This document shows positions 11,328-21,672 of a stretch of 64,000 nucleotides of DNA, in pieces; the first letter of the stretch is position 1; each line of letters opens with the position of its first letter. A model generated the notes under the pieces. It did not search any database. It worked only from the letters and a program-made list of their open reading frames with translations, and was not told the DNA's origin. The position numbers were made by a program, and so were the translations under genes. Origin of the DNA: Raffaelea ambrosiae (lineage: Eukaryota > Ascomycota > Sordariomycetes > Ophiostomatales > Ophiostomataceae). Location of the stretch: the NCBI GenBank assembly GCA_002778195.1, contig PCDI01000001.1, positions 3,426,857 through 3,490,856 of the forward strand. The letters are read 5' to 3'.

Positions 11328-13951
11328 TTGTGGTGGTTGCGCTGTCTCGGCTGCATGTCTCAGTCGCGATGAGTACTTTATTAGATGGCCCCGGAAGATA
11401 GCCAATGGGGACCGCAGAGCGGTCTATCTCAACTGGCAGCCTTAAACATGTCTTGGAATAGACCGGCCGTCGGCACGTTATGGGCAGTTTGTGGGCGATT
11501 TTGTGGGTGTGTAAGAACCGTTTAGTTGGGAGAGCAGCCCACCAATTTCAACATCAATGCGTCTGACATGCCTACGACCTTTTCAACCACCAACCACAGG
11601 GCACCACGGGCCCCCAGGCTCTCTGGAAAGGCTGCGCCCCAAGAGTGGCTGTTTACGAAGGTGGGCCCCATCGCCCAATCTCTCCCAACCCTCTTCTCTT
11701 TCTGGTCTCTTCTCTCCTCAAACAGGCCAATGGGACGTCAGCGAACGTCCATTGGTACCAAGCCGACGGGAACGATCCATCCATGTTCGACGGCCTCCCC
11801 GGTAGATGGACAACCAAAGGAGTAGTCGTCCACTGAAGATCACATCATGGGACACCCCCCTGTTCCCGTGGGGGAATAACAAAAGCAGGGATGTAGGAAC
11901 AGCACACTGAATGACGTACTAACTAGCTAACTAGTTAGGAACAACGATATTATCTCACCGATGGTATGGAAGGCCACCGGCACAGGCTCTCCCGCCTGCC
12001 GCCCATGGGCTTTTGTTACGGAGAAGATGACGACAGATATCAGCGAAGCCTCTCTCAGATTCATCGGCTATGCCAGAAAGTTGTGGCTTGTTTTCTACTG
12101 CAGATGAACCGCGTCTTACTTCTGAAACCGCAGAGTCGCAGAACCCAGGCCGGAGACTTCGGTATAGACAATACTCATAGGGCGCCGAAACGAATTGAGA
12201 AAACAACCCGGTTGTCTAATTAAAGCAACAGTGTTTCAATGGACGGTACACCGTATGCGGTTCTCTTGGCTGTCTCCATAACGATCCAGACCACAGACCG
12301 TTTTGCCACCTCCAGGCACCCCACGAGCACTTTTCTATTCCGGAAGAGGAGACGAAAGGGAACCAAGGCGACAAAAGCGTTATTGTAAAATTATCAGACC
12401 CAAAAAGAAACGAAACGAAACCATCAGTCATCCTACGGTTGCATGCTGGTGTAGCTGTCGCATGTTGTTTTGGGGGGGCTGGCGAGGTGAGAAGTGGTGA
12501 GCGCTCCGGCAGTTTCCTGGGATGCCTCAGAGCGCAATCCTGTAATTCACTGGACGACTACCAGTCAGAGGACGTGAAGCAAGGGGAAGCATTCGCTAGA
12601 CGAATTGAAATCGTCCTTTTTTGGACATGGTTCTATTGAAGGATTGTGCATTCTCTCCTGTCGTGATGCATGACAGCCGCATCAGCTCGGTTACGAGGAT
12701 GGAGATATTCAAGCCCAAAAGTACTGCCTGGAATGTCGGGAAATAGGAAGGAGAAGAGAGCAAACAAAAACAGAAAAAAAGCAAAAAAAAGAAAAAGAAA
12801 GAAAGCATGTGAAAGAGCAAGGGCCTGGGGCATCTCGGCTTGTCAGATATCTGTCTATGGTAAGCCAAGTCAATATGCGGGCGTGCTATGCAAAAATATC
12901 AGAAGAATAGGGAAGGCACCAAAAAACGGGCAAATGGGCAACCCGAGCGGGCAAACTGAGAAGTAAACTGGGCAAAAAGGGACACGAAAAAAAGCCTTAC
13001 CAGGCATCAGCGTAGAAGTGGGTTTTTTCCTGGCTTGCCTCAGTACAAAAAGGCCCCCAAAAATGCCTTGCGGCAGCAGCGTGGGGAAAGTTCGTACCAG
13101 AGCGGGTTTAGTCAGATGCAAATAGCATGCAAGTGAGCCATGGGCGCTTTTTGCCAGCCCCTCCTAACTACCATTTTCGGAAACTGCAACTGGACCACTC
13201 TGTGGCCATGCAACGGTTGTGGCGAAAAAAAAAGGGGAGAAAAAGAGCTTCAAACTTATGTAAGAAACCAACCAAATGCAACTAGTAACGAGATCTTGGA
13301 CGAGAGATACACCAGACACAGAGGCACGGACACACATTATTTTTGTTCTTTTATTTTTAATTTATTTATTTTTGTTTCTGCTCACCCCTCCTCCAGCCTC
13401 ACCAGCCTCACATGACAGTCCCCAGACAAACCAATACAAAAGTCCAGTGTTCCGACGATGGTCCTGCGATAACAGGCGGCCTCTCTGGAGATATCACAAT
13501 CCGAGCAATATGGGCAACAACTTGGGATGGACTGCCTCTGGTCTAGTCTCGGGGGTCGAGTTCCAGTTTCAGGCGAATCCGTTTCCGTGCCGGGAAGTGG
13601 TCACTAATCAAAGCAATTGCACAGTAGCATTACCGCAGATGACTGGCAAGGGCCAAATTCCCTTTGCCCGTCAGTCAGCGATGATTGAATTTCTGTATTA
13701 CATCATCGCTAAGGACATCCATCTTAGCACTTCACAGAAATGAAGCAAACAAACAGTAGATGATAGCTACAAAGCAGGTGGCCGAAGGCCACCAATCGGC
13801 TGGTGCCTCCAACCTAAGAGTGATTTTAATGATCCCGAAAATATTCAGGAAACTGCGCAGCACCCACCACTCAATTCAATGGCTGCAACTATTGTTTGAC
13901 TTCTATGTACATAATAGTGTTTCTTTTTTACACAATAAACAGTGTGTTGCT

Positions 13952-15338
13952 CTAATAATCCTGGTAAAACTGTTCATCTTCGACATAAAGGCCATTGTGT
14001 ATGTGCGCCATATCTTCGCAGCTGATCCAATCGTCCCTGAGGCGCTCTTCTGCGCTGGTATGAAACCGCGTCAGCTTCTCCACCTCTTCAAAATTCGAGG
14101 GGTGTGCCTGTTGCAGATTCGTGTTAGTAAGAGGATGGGAAATTCGCTCTCTGTCCCAGAACACAAACGCTCTCAGCGGAAGGTGGGTATTTCCAAGCAG
14201 GCCGCAGTATTGTCTGCAGTTCGTGGACCGCTCTTCGTATGGCAATAATGCCCGTCCGGGGCCCGACCTGACAAATATGCAGTCGAGTGCACCCTCAAAG
14301 TATCCAAAAGCCCATACTGCTGAGTTTGTATTCATGAGACGTCTCTGTTGTACATTGTTGGCATGCTGAACGGCATATATAAATGCAGACCTCAGATACA
14401 CGAGAGATGAAATAGCATCTTGGCCAATAGCACCGTGAAAACAGTCCAATATTTCGAGTCTCAAAGTTGTTTCTGTCAAAAAGAACCATCCGTTTGTTTT
14501 CTTCTTCCATTAGTCTGTGTTTGAAATCGATTTCTATCTCAGACACATCTGGGTTGTCCGAGTCTGTTTCGTCCCCATTGGTGTGTTTTATCTGTCTCAT
14601 CGTTCTGACTGAAGTCCTGCGAGGCCGAGAACTAGGAGAGGATTGAACAGCTTTCACAAAGTGATCGTTCATTTCTTCAACCAGTGGTCCCAGAATAGAT
14701 CGATAGTAGACGAAGGCCCAAATCATCTCCTCTGTCTCACAGGGCTTCATTCGGAATATATAGCGTGCTCTTATATCTTCCTCACTCAGCTAAGCAGGAC
14801 GCCCGCCATCTGCACAGTGGAAAAGACGGTAATAGATCTCAAATAGAAAGAACGCTCTATGAGAACGAGTGCGTCTCGTTTGAGATAGATTTACTGGTTC
14901 GTGCAAAGTACCGTCACTGGCGTTCACAAGACGCCACGCGTTCGAAACGTAGTCGTCCGTAAAATAAGCAATGCGGCAGCAGAGGCCACAAAGAGACGAC
15001 AAAGCTTCTCTACTTTCTGGGAAAGCAAAATTCTATCCGCTGAAGTATCGATCGAGAAAATCCAACTGCGGGTGGTGAAGCTTTATAAAGTGATTTCGAT
15101 GATCTCGTTGCCTCATAGCAAAAAGAACAAGTACAGCATGTGCGACAGCAAGAGTGTCACGAAGTGCTTCAGGCTGAATCATGTCCTCCAAGACCGACTT
15201 GGTGATTTGGAATTCGAATAAGTCATACACACGATAAACATAGGGTGATGCGCGGGCTAGTGAGAACATTTCTCGTGAGTCGTCGAGTGCTTCCATTACA
15301 CAGCGGAGTAGTTCAGGCGGGATGTTGTTGAAAGTCAT
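13952..15338 (-). pseudogene. F-box-like protein, degenerate copy (minus member of a divergent pair)
   Basis: Starts at an ATG (15338) with a fungal F-box-like N-terminus (PPELLRCVMEAL, then repeated Leu/Ala-rich helices and a QPEALRDTLAVAHAVL segment). Reading continues in one frame through a TAG at 15033-15035, where the plus-strand paralogue has Tyr, and a second TAG at 14790-14792, down to about 14480. Homology then moves to another frame and ends at 13952, with matching motifs such as LRAFVFWD and FEEVEKL. Splicing cannot easily remove the stops, because residues on both sides align with the paralogue (DFLDRYFSG, HRAFFLFEIYYRLF). The frame change near 14480 could be a frameshift or an intron ending at a TTTTTGACAG acceptor. 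I read this as a decayed gene. Members of this family are thought to be substrate adaptors or orphan F-box proteins. Confidence 0.65.
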
Positions 15339-16125
15339 TTTAGGTCCGGCAACGGAGGTATCTCAGAAGAAAATGGAAATGGTCGAGAAAGCTTTTCAGG
15401 ACTAGGTGACGATGCCGGGACAACACAGACGGCAGAGAAAGAGAATGGAGTAAAATGTGAGATTCGAGCAACGTTCTTGTGGTTGCCCGCCAAAATGGCA
15501 ACGGCATTTAGTCATTTCGTCCATTCCTCCTGCGTCATTCAGCCTCGAAATCCGGCCTCAAACTTTGGCCTCAAACTTTGGCCTCAAAGAAACAAATTCG
15601 GAGAAACAAATAGAAGAGAAAATAGAAAACTCAGTTGAAAGAACATGCTTTACCTCAGGGGTGTACTTGGTCTTTACCAGTTTCTCTCTGGAACGGTTCG
15701 TTCCATATTCCTGGCATCGTTGGTCCTTTCCTTCTGGCAGATGCTTGGCAGTTACGATCGTTTCGTGGCCAGGACATTCACAGTAGTAGGTATTCGAATC
15801 TGCCAATCGGCTTGCGCAGTTATGCGCCATGGTTCACTATCCGCATGACAAGCTATTGTCGCCACTTTGAGGCCAACCCCCTTCCCATGCCATTCCTCTG
15901 TCAATTTGCCCTCTTCTTGTTTTTTCGGTCTCTTATTTTCCAGCTATTCAATCAGCTATCAAAAACTCTCGCGTTAGGCAACCTCTATTCTACCCAGTGC
16001 ATCACTATTGTTGCAGTAAGTCTTACGTTTCGTTGTATTCTGTCTCCGCTGCGTTGGTCTTTTGTGCTTGACTGACTCTCAAACATTTACCTCTGGCATG
16101 CTCTCTGTGCCGCTTGATTGCTGCC
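15339..16125. promoter_or_regulatory. shared upstream region of the divergent F-box-like pair
   Basis: About 790 bp between the two ATGs. It contains a 13-bp tandem repeat (15554-15589) and AT-rich stretches, but no open frame resembling a protein. It would be a bidirectional promoter if either copy is still transcribed. Confidence 0.4.
15554..15589. repeat. 13-bp tandem repeat in the F-box intergenic region
   Basis: Unit GGCCTCAAACTTT repeated about 2.7 times. It is preceded by TCC, so the first unit forms TCCGGCCTCA, a word also present upstream of the dioxygenase gene near 47947 and 47970. Confidence 0.8.
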
Positions 16126-17715
16126 ATGCATTTACACGGCCTGCCCACCGAGCTTCTGTTCGCCATTTTCGAGATAATCGACGATCCTCGGGTCCTCTTT
16201 TCATTCCTCGCGGCTTCCCCAGTCCTGTTCAGGATCTATTGCCAGTCGAGGAATGAAGTCCTTTCCACTGTCCTCAAAAACGCAGCTCAACCGGAAGCCC
16301 TGCCGCATGCCTTGGCTGTTATCCACGCACCACTGCTCGAGAATAACGGTCAAGAATCTAGCCTAGAACAGATGGAGTTTCTGAACAGATATTTCCACGG
16401 ATACCAATTTGACTTCCCGGATGAGGCAACCTCCATCGTTGACCTGGCACGCCTTTGCAGCCGTAATTCATTTCTGATTGAAGACTATTCAACAAAGGCA
16501 TAGGACGCCCTTCACTCCAGCAGTGGAGAAACTCCCGCGTCTTCATTGCAGTTGTCAAAAACTGTGATTGGTCGACTGCAGCGGGCGTTCTTTCGGTTTG
16601 AAGTGTACTGCCGAGCATTTGCTATCCAGAAGCCTCTTGGATACAAAACAACCGGCCTGGAGGCACAAAACCGTCTTTTCATCTCCAGATTGCAGGCTTG
16701 AGAAGTGGCAGAGATGTTGTGCATTAATCGCTACTATCTTTCTGTCGCTCGCAAAGTTAATATCGAGCTTCAAGAAGGGGTACGTCGGCATGGTTCTGGC
16801 GTCACCGAAGATTCGTTTCAAGGAGGCAGAAATGCCTGCAGTCGTTGCGTCACACGAAAACAAGGACAACGGGAAGCCAGCATCGAGAAACCAGCATCGA
16901 GAAACCAGCATCGAGAAACCAGCATCGAGAAACCAGCATCGAGAAACCAGCACCCATCCCGTGGACTTAACATTGTCCCAGGTTGGGTAGATTTTGACAC
17001 CTATGACTTCAACTCGATACCAGATTGGGTCTTTGACGCTCGGAAAGGGACTGAGTTTCCTGGGCTACTTGAGTCTCTTGCGGGCCTCGGGTCTTCGTCC
17101 GCCTACGACCTTCTTACCAAAGATCCCCATGCGCGGACGCTACTGGTTTATTATTTCGTAGGCTCCTATGGGCGGGGATTTCTTCCAGATGTATTGAGGG
17201 ACTCGATTCTCTTCTATGCGGTACGCTTGGCGAACAGCGCTGCTGGTCCACATGGAGGATTCACACTATTCAAGCGGACACCGCCAGACGCGTACTTGCA
17301 GGTGTCGGGCAATGGAGTACTCGCTGTCCCTCTTCGTGAGAGGGCATATGTATTTTGGGATGCTCACAGGTTTCAGGAACCAGAAATACATGCTAGCCTC
17401 AGCCATGCTCATAATATGGACATGGAAGAAGTAGAGCAAATTTTTGGCTCCAGGGACGAAAACACTTGTCTGAAGAAGCTGAAAGGGGCTGCGATCCCCG
17501 GTGATGACTATGGTGATATAATGCAACGAATGGAATTTGATGACGATGAGGATGACAAATACCGGGCTATCTATAGGAATTTGTGTAGTGTGGTGGCCTG
17601 TTATGTGGTGACGAGTTTTCAAATCTTGAATTCACAGTCTTTTTGTCATCGCTTGCTCCAATCTACAGAGAGTTTTTTTTTTTTTTTTGCAAAATTCAGA
17701 CTGTTCCTATTCTAA
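16126..17715 (+). pseudogene. F-box-like protein, degenerate copy (plus member of a divergent pair)
   Basis: Starts at the ATG 16126 with an F-box-like segment (LPTELLFAIFEIIDD) and the same QPEALPHALAVIHA motif as its minus-strand neighbour. The frame meets a TAG at 16501-16503, where the paralogue has Trp, and a TGA at 16699-16701, where this family usually has Trp in a PWE-type motif. Beyond that the same frame is open to 17715 and keeps strong similarity to the other copy (LRERAYVFWD, MEEVEQIF, acidic tail). A 14-bp minisatellite (16878-16952) lies inside the open part. Both stops fit TGG to TAG or TGA transitions, as repeat-induced point mutation would make, though this is not proof. The remaining 336-codon frame could still be transcribed. 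Confidence 0.65.
16878..16952. repeat. 14-bp minisatellite inside the F-box-like pseudogene
   Basis: Five full copies of CAGCATCGAGAAAC plus CAGCA. Three units (42 bp) restore frame, so the encoded peptide cycles through three different readings of the same unit. Confidence 0.9.
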
Positions 17716-19470
17716 ACCCAAATTCGGTAAACAAACAGTGGAGGCATCCAATGTTTCGACGTAACCGACGGATTTGGGGTTGTACTTTTGTTATGATGAT
17801 GAGGAGGGCATCTTCCATTACGAGTACGACGACTAATGGCGGATGTTGCTCTGATTTAATGCTTCTTCTGGGGGTATGGGGTCGGTGTGGCTCATGGGCC
17901 TCTGGGTCTCTTTCTCGCCCGCTTGCCTCTTTGTCTGTCTCTGCTCTCGCTTCGGCGTCTTTGGGTGCCCTGGTGCTCTGGGCTTCCTTTCTTCCTTCTC
18001 TTCCTTCTGGATTGGGCGTTTCGACTGCTTCATTGCTTTGCTCGCACGCTTTCTTTCGTCTCCTTCTATCTTTTTTTTTTTTTTTTACTGGCTGACTGGC
18101 ACAGCTTGGAAGCTCTTGTTTCTGGACTTCTTGAATTTTCTTTGCTTCGCTTGGCCTTCCTTTGTTCCATGGCTTTTGCTTTTTGTTCGGACCGCTTCAC
18201 TGCGCTTCTCTGAACTTTTCGAGAGCTTTTTCTGGAACTGCTTGACGAGTTTTGCTTTTGGAGTGGCTGCTCGACAAGTTTCTCTCTCTCTGGACTGCTT
18301 AGTTGCGTGTTTGGAGCTGCTTGCTTTTCTCTCTCCCTCCTCTTTAGTGACTGCTTGTTTCCCTTTTGCTCTCCTCTGGGTTACAATGTGGCTGCTTTCT
18401 TGGTGCTCGTTTGGACTGGTGCTTGTCCGGGCTGGGTACTTCTTCGCGAAGACTCGAGGATGATTTTGAGGTCGGGGTCGGGGTCCGGGGTTGCCGTGCT
18501 TGACGTGGTAGTGGTAGTAGTTGTGGTTGTGGTTGGCTGTTTGGTTGCGTCCACTCATTTGGTTTATATTTTTTTCTTATTTGCTTTCACCTCACACACT
18601 CTCTTTTGGATATTTCCTTTGTCATTTGCCTTTTTTTTTTTTTTTTTGGAAATCTCTTCCCCTTCCTGCTGGGTGTGCTCTCGTTTTTCTGATCTCCCTA
18701 GGGCGGTTTATGCGGTCGCGAGACTGATTTGCTTTTCTCTGCCTATTTTCCCCTGCATTTCTCCTTTTTTTGGACAGTTTCACACGGATTGGATATGGAC
18801 AGATTTTGGTGGATGGAGGAGGAGGAGGGGGAGGAGATTTTGGTAATGAGTCTATGAGTCGCCTTTTTGCCTTTCTACCTGCTGGAATTTGCTCGGCAGA
18901 AGATGATTTTTTGCATGGATTTCCACATTCATGCTTTTTGCATTCTTTGCCTTTGGGCTCTTTCCGTTTGGATAGATTAGATCGAAAATTGCAACCAACC
19001 AGATGTTTGAAAAAAACACCCATTTTAATGTGCCATTGCTAAATGTGATCCAAGCAAAGACGGGATGAGACTTCTGCAAAACTCAGACCACTGGAGTTTG
19101 TCGCATGTTGTTCGCAGGTTGCATACCCCACACTGACTTAGCTTACACGGGCCGAGCCTTTGGGGACCCTGAAACTTGGTGGGTTACATAAGCGGGGTCG
19201 CCAACGATCTTGGGGTTGATCAATTCGCCTCGTTTCTTTTTCACTTAATATGTGTCCTTGATTTTTGTGTACTAATTTACCATATATCGCTTTGTATAAA
19301 GCCTGCCTTTTTCTGTATTTTTTGTATTATCTAAAAAAAAAAAAAAAAAAAAAAACTATGGTATTTCTTATGGATTCAATCCAAATTTATGTGGGTCTTG
19401 TCTTCCTTTAAGCTTCCTTTATCCTCCTATTCCTGTCTTCCCCATTCTTCCTTCATGCTTGTTATTTCTC
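17716..19470. other. intergenic, pyrimidine-rich on the plus strand
   Basis: From about 17820 to 18800 the plus strand is dominated by T and C. This leaves Lys/Arg/Glu/Gln-rich open frames on the minus strand (for example 18085-18558 and 18622-19023), which are probably by-products of low T. Homopolymers lie at 18071-18086 (T) and 19333-19355 (A23). The last part is the 3' flank of the flavocytochrome gene. Confidence 0.5.
19333..19355. repeat. A23 homopolymer
   Basis: Uninterrupted A run just beyond the 3' end of the minus-strand flavocytochrome b2 gene. Confidence 0.85.
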
Positions 19471-21672
19471 TCATGGCTTCGACGCTGGTGGTGGAGCCGG
19501 CACGTAGACGGGCCGGTTGTATCCAACCCACGGACCAGCAGGGCCGACCATCTCCGGCTTCAGGTCCGAAATCTTGTTGACGCCAATGTTGCGCATCGTG
19601 TTGTTGATCTCTTCCTGCAGAATTTCAAAGACGCGCTGGACGCCCTCTTCACCGTGCGTGCCGTTTGCATAGAGAACAGGGCGGCCAATTCCGACAGCTT
19701 TGGCGCCGAGGGCAAGAGCCTTGACCACATCGGCGCCCGAGCGGACGCCGCCGTCGATCATGACCTCGATCTTGTTGAAGAGGTCCGGACGGAGGGTGCG
19801 AATTTCGTAGAGGACGTCGATGGGGGCGGGAGCGTAGTCGACTTGGCGGCCACCATGGTTGGACTAGAGGCGAGGTTAGTTTGAGTTGTGGAGTAGGAGG
19901 CGAGTAGGACAAATAGAAAAAACCTACAAGGATGACGCCTTCCACACCGTTGTCGACACAGAGCTGGACATCCTCAATGCACTGAACACCCTTGACAATG
20001 ATGGGAAGTTTGGTGAATTTCTGCAAGAATCGTTAACAGCCGCCATATCCCTGGGGAACTGGAAGAAAGGTTGCACAACCCACCCGAATGAATCCAATGT
20101 CATCCCACGTCAAGTTGTGGTCCTGGTAGCCGCCAATGGCTTCGGAAACGCTCTTCTTTTTGCCAGAGGAAGCCGCATCGGCCGATGCCGAGGAGGGCGC
20201 GGTCGGGAGCGGCTTGGACGCATCGGCCTTGGCGCGGACATCCATGGTGCGCTTGGACTGCCAGAGGACGTCTACCGTGAAGATGATGGCCTTGGCGCCG
20301 AGTTTGTCGACCTTTTGGATGATCTTTTCCGAGGCAGAGCGGTCCTTGTTCAGGTAGAGTTGGTAGAACAGTGGCTGGTCGCCTTGCCGGGCATCGAACA
20401 GTTCTTCCACGCTGCAACTCGCATTGGCCGAAATCTTGGGAAGGCGTCAGAACAAAAAGCATGGAGAAGAAGGGGGGTGGGAACGTACACCTTGAATGAC
20501 ACCACAGGTTCCGGAAGCGCGGACTAGGTTGACCTCGCCGAGTGGGTGGCCGAGCTTGGCCATGGCTGCTGGGGCGATGAAGATGGGCATGGCCGTCGGG
20601 ATGCCGAGGACCGTGGTTTCGGTGGAGCCGTGGCTCATGTCGCGGAGAACCCGGGGGCGGAAGAAGTAGCGGCGGAAGGCGGCACGGTTCTCGTCAAAAG
20701 TTCTCTCCTCGTCGGCGGCGCTCCGGTAGTAGGACCAAGCGGTGCCGGTCAAAACACGGGAGGCCCAGTCTTCAAAGTCTTGGAGGAGGAGCATGTTCTG
20801 GGCCGGGGGCATTTCCTCGAGAGCCTCCAGACGGCGATGCTCGGCCTCGGTGAGCTCCTTTTCTTCAGGGGGGGGGATGGTGGTGACGTCAATGGGACCG
20901 CGATAGGCTGAGGGAGGCAGGTTTTTGAGGGCGTCTGGCGGGTGGAGGGTCGTGAAGAGTTGTCTAGAAAGTGTCAGGCGGACCTCAAATGCTGATTTAC
21001 ACTCGTTGCTGAGCACTCTCGTTGCTGAGCACTCACGTTGCGTCCTTGCCGGCCTCGGCCAGAATGGCCTTGACACCGCCAGGGTGGACCTTTAAAAAGT
21101 CGGTCACATCGTACACGTTGCCCTGGGAAGACATTAGCTTATTGTGCCACAGCCTTTCACATCTGCTGCACCCACGTTGATAATCACCCAGCAGTCGTTG
21201 GGCGAGACGTGTTTCTGGACATCGTCATAGGTGAGCATGCCCGGGTGGACATCGGTGCTCGTGCTCTCTGGCTCCTTCTCGAGAACGTCATCCTCGTCGG
21301 GCAGGGCAGCTAGGCTTGGTGCCGTCTTGCTATCGACCAGGCCGAGTTGGGAATTGGCCTTGAACTGAGAGTAGAGAGTCGATGTGAACTGTGAGAGTTA
21401 GCTTCGAGCACGCAAGCTTGAATGGGTGGGATTAGAAAGGTTGGAGCAGGACGTACAACGACCGCGGCAGCTGTGCCAAAGTAGAGTTTGCTCCAGTTCC
21501 GTTGTTGCTGCTGCTGTTTCGAGGAGGAAGAGGCATGCCTCCGGGCGGATTGGTGATGTGTAGAGTTGCGCGGGCGCAAGAAACTTGTCGATGAACACGA
21601 CAAGCTCCTCGGGGGGCACCGCTGTGGCCGCAGGGCGCGCGACAGGATCACTCTGGCGGCGCCCATTGCCAT
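19471..21672 (-). CDS. CYB2: flavocytochrome b2, L-lactate dehydrogenase (cytochrome c)
   Basis: Oxidises L-lactate to pyruvate with electrons passed to cytochrome c in the mitochondrial intermembrane space. Exons: 21457-21672, 21176-21364, 21037-21122, 20489-20963, 20084-20434, 19928-20020, 19471-19863; phases agree and give 600 residues (yeast enzyme 591). The Arg/Ser-rich N-terminus followed by a short hydrophobic stretch fits a bipartite mitochondrial presequence. The cytochrome b5 domain has HPGG (His148) and a second His at 171; the 23-residue spacing matches the yeast heme ligands. The FMN domain keeps Lys449 (PIIVKGVQ) and the catalytic His473 (SNHGGRQ), again with the yeast spacing of 24. 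An Ala/Ser/Lys-rich loop before the SVSEAIGG segment corresponds to the protease-sensitive loop of yeast Cyb2. Exon 2 could instead begin at 21388, adding eight residues in frame. Confidence 0.93.

Larger units (their letters stand above)
5554..13951. other. 8.4-kb gene-poor region
   Basis: No frame here looks like a recognisable protein, alone or joined by introns. Visible structure: a TTTTC microsatellite (7831-7855), a C13 run (6900-6912), an inverted repeat around a G12 run (9430-9475), a TG microsatellite (11310-11327) and a CTAACTAG tandem (11919-11938). The segment 6483-7249 is more GC-rich and open in four frames over about 700 bp, but none of the products looks like a real protein. 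I saw no transposase or reverse-transcriptase motifs. Confidence 0.5.

Noticed and set aside
14295..14792. Intron removing the second stop of the minus F-box-like gene
   Set aside because: Sequence on both sides of the TAG is family-like and the available GT-AG pairs are far too short, so a nonsense mutation is the simpler reading.
18085..18558. 157-codon Lys/Arg-rich minus-strand frame beginning with ATG
   Set aside because: It lies in a T/C-biased tract where stops are depleted on the other strand. Neighbouring frames have the same composition and there is no recognisable motif.
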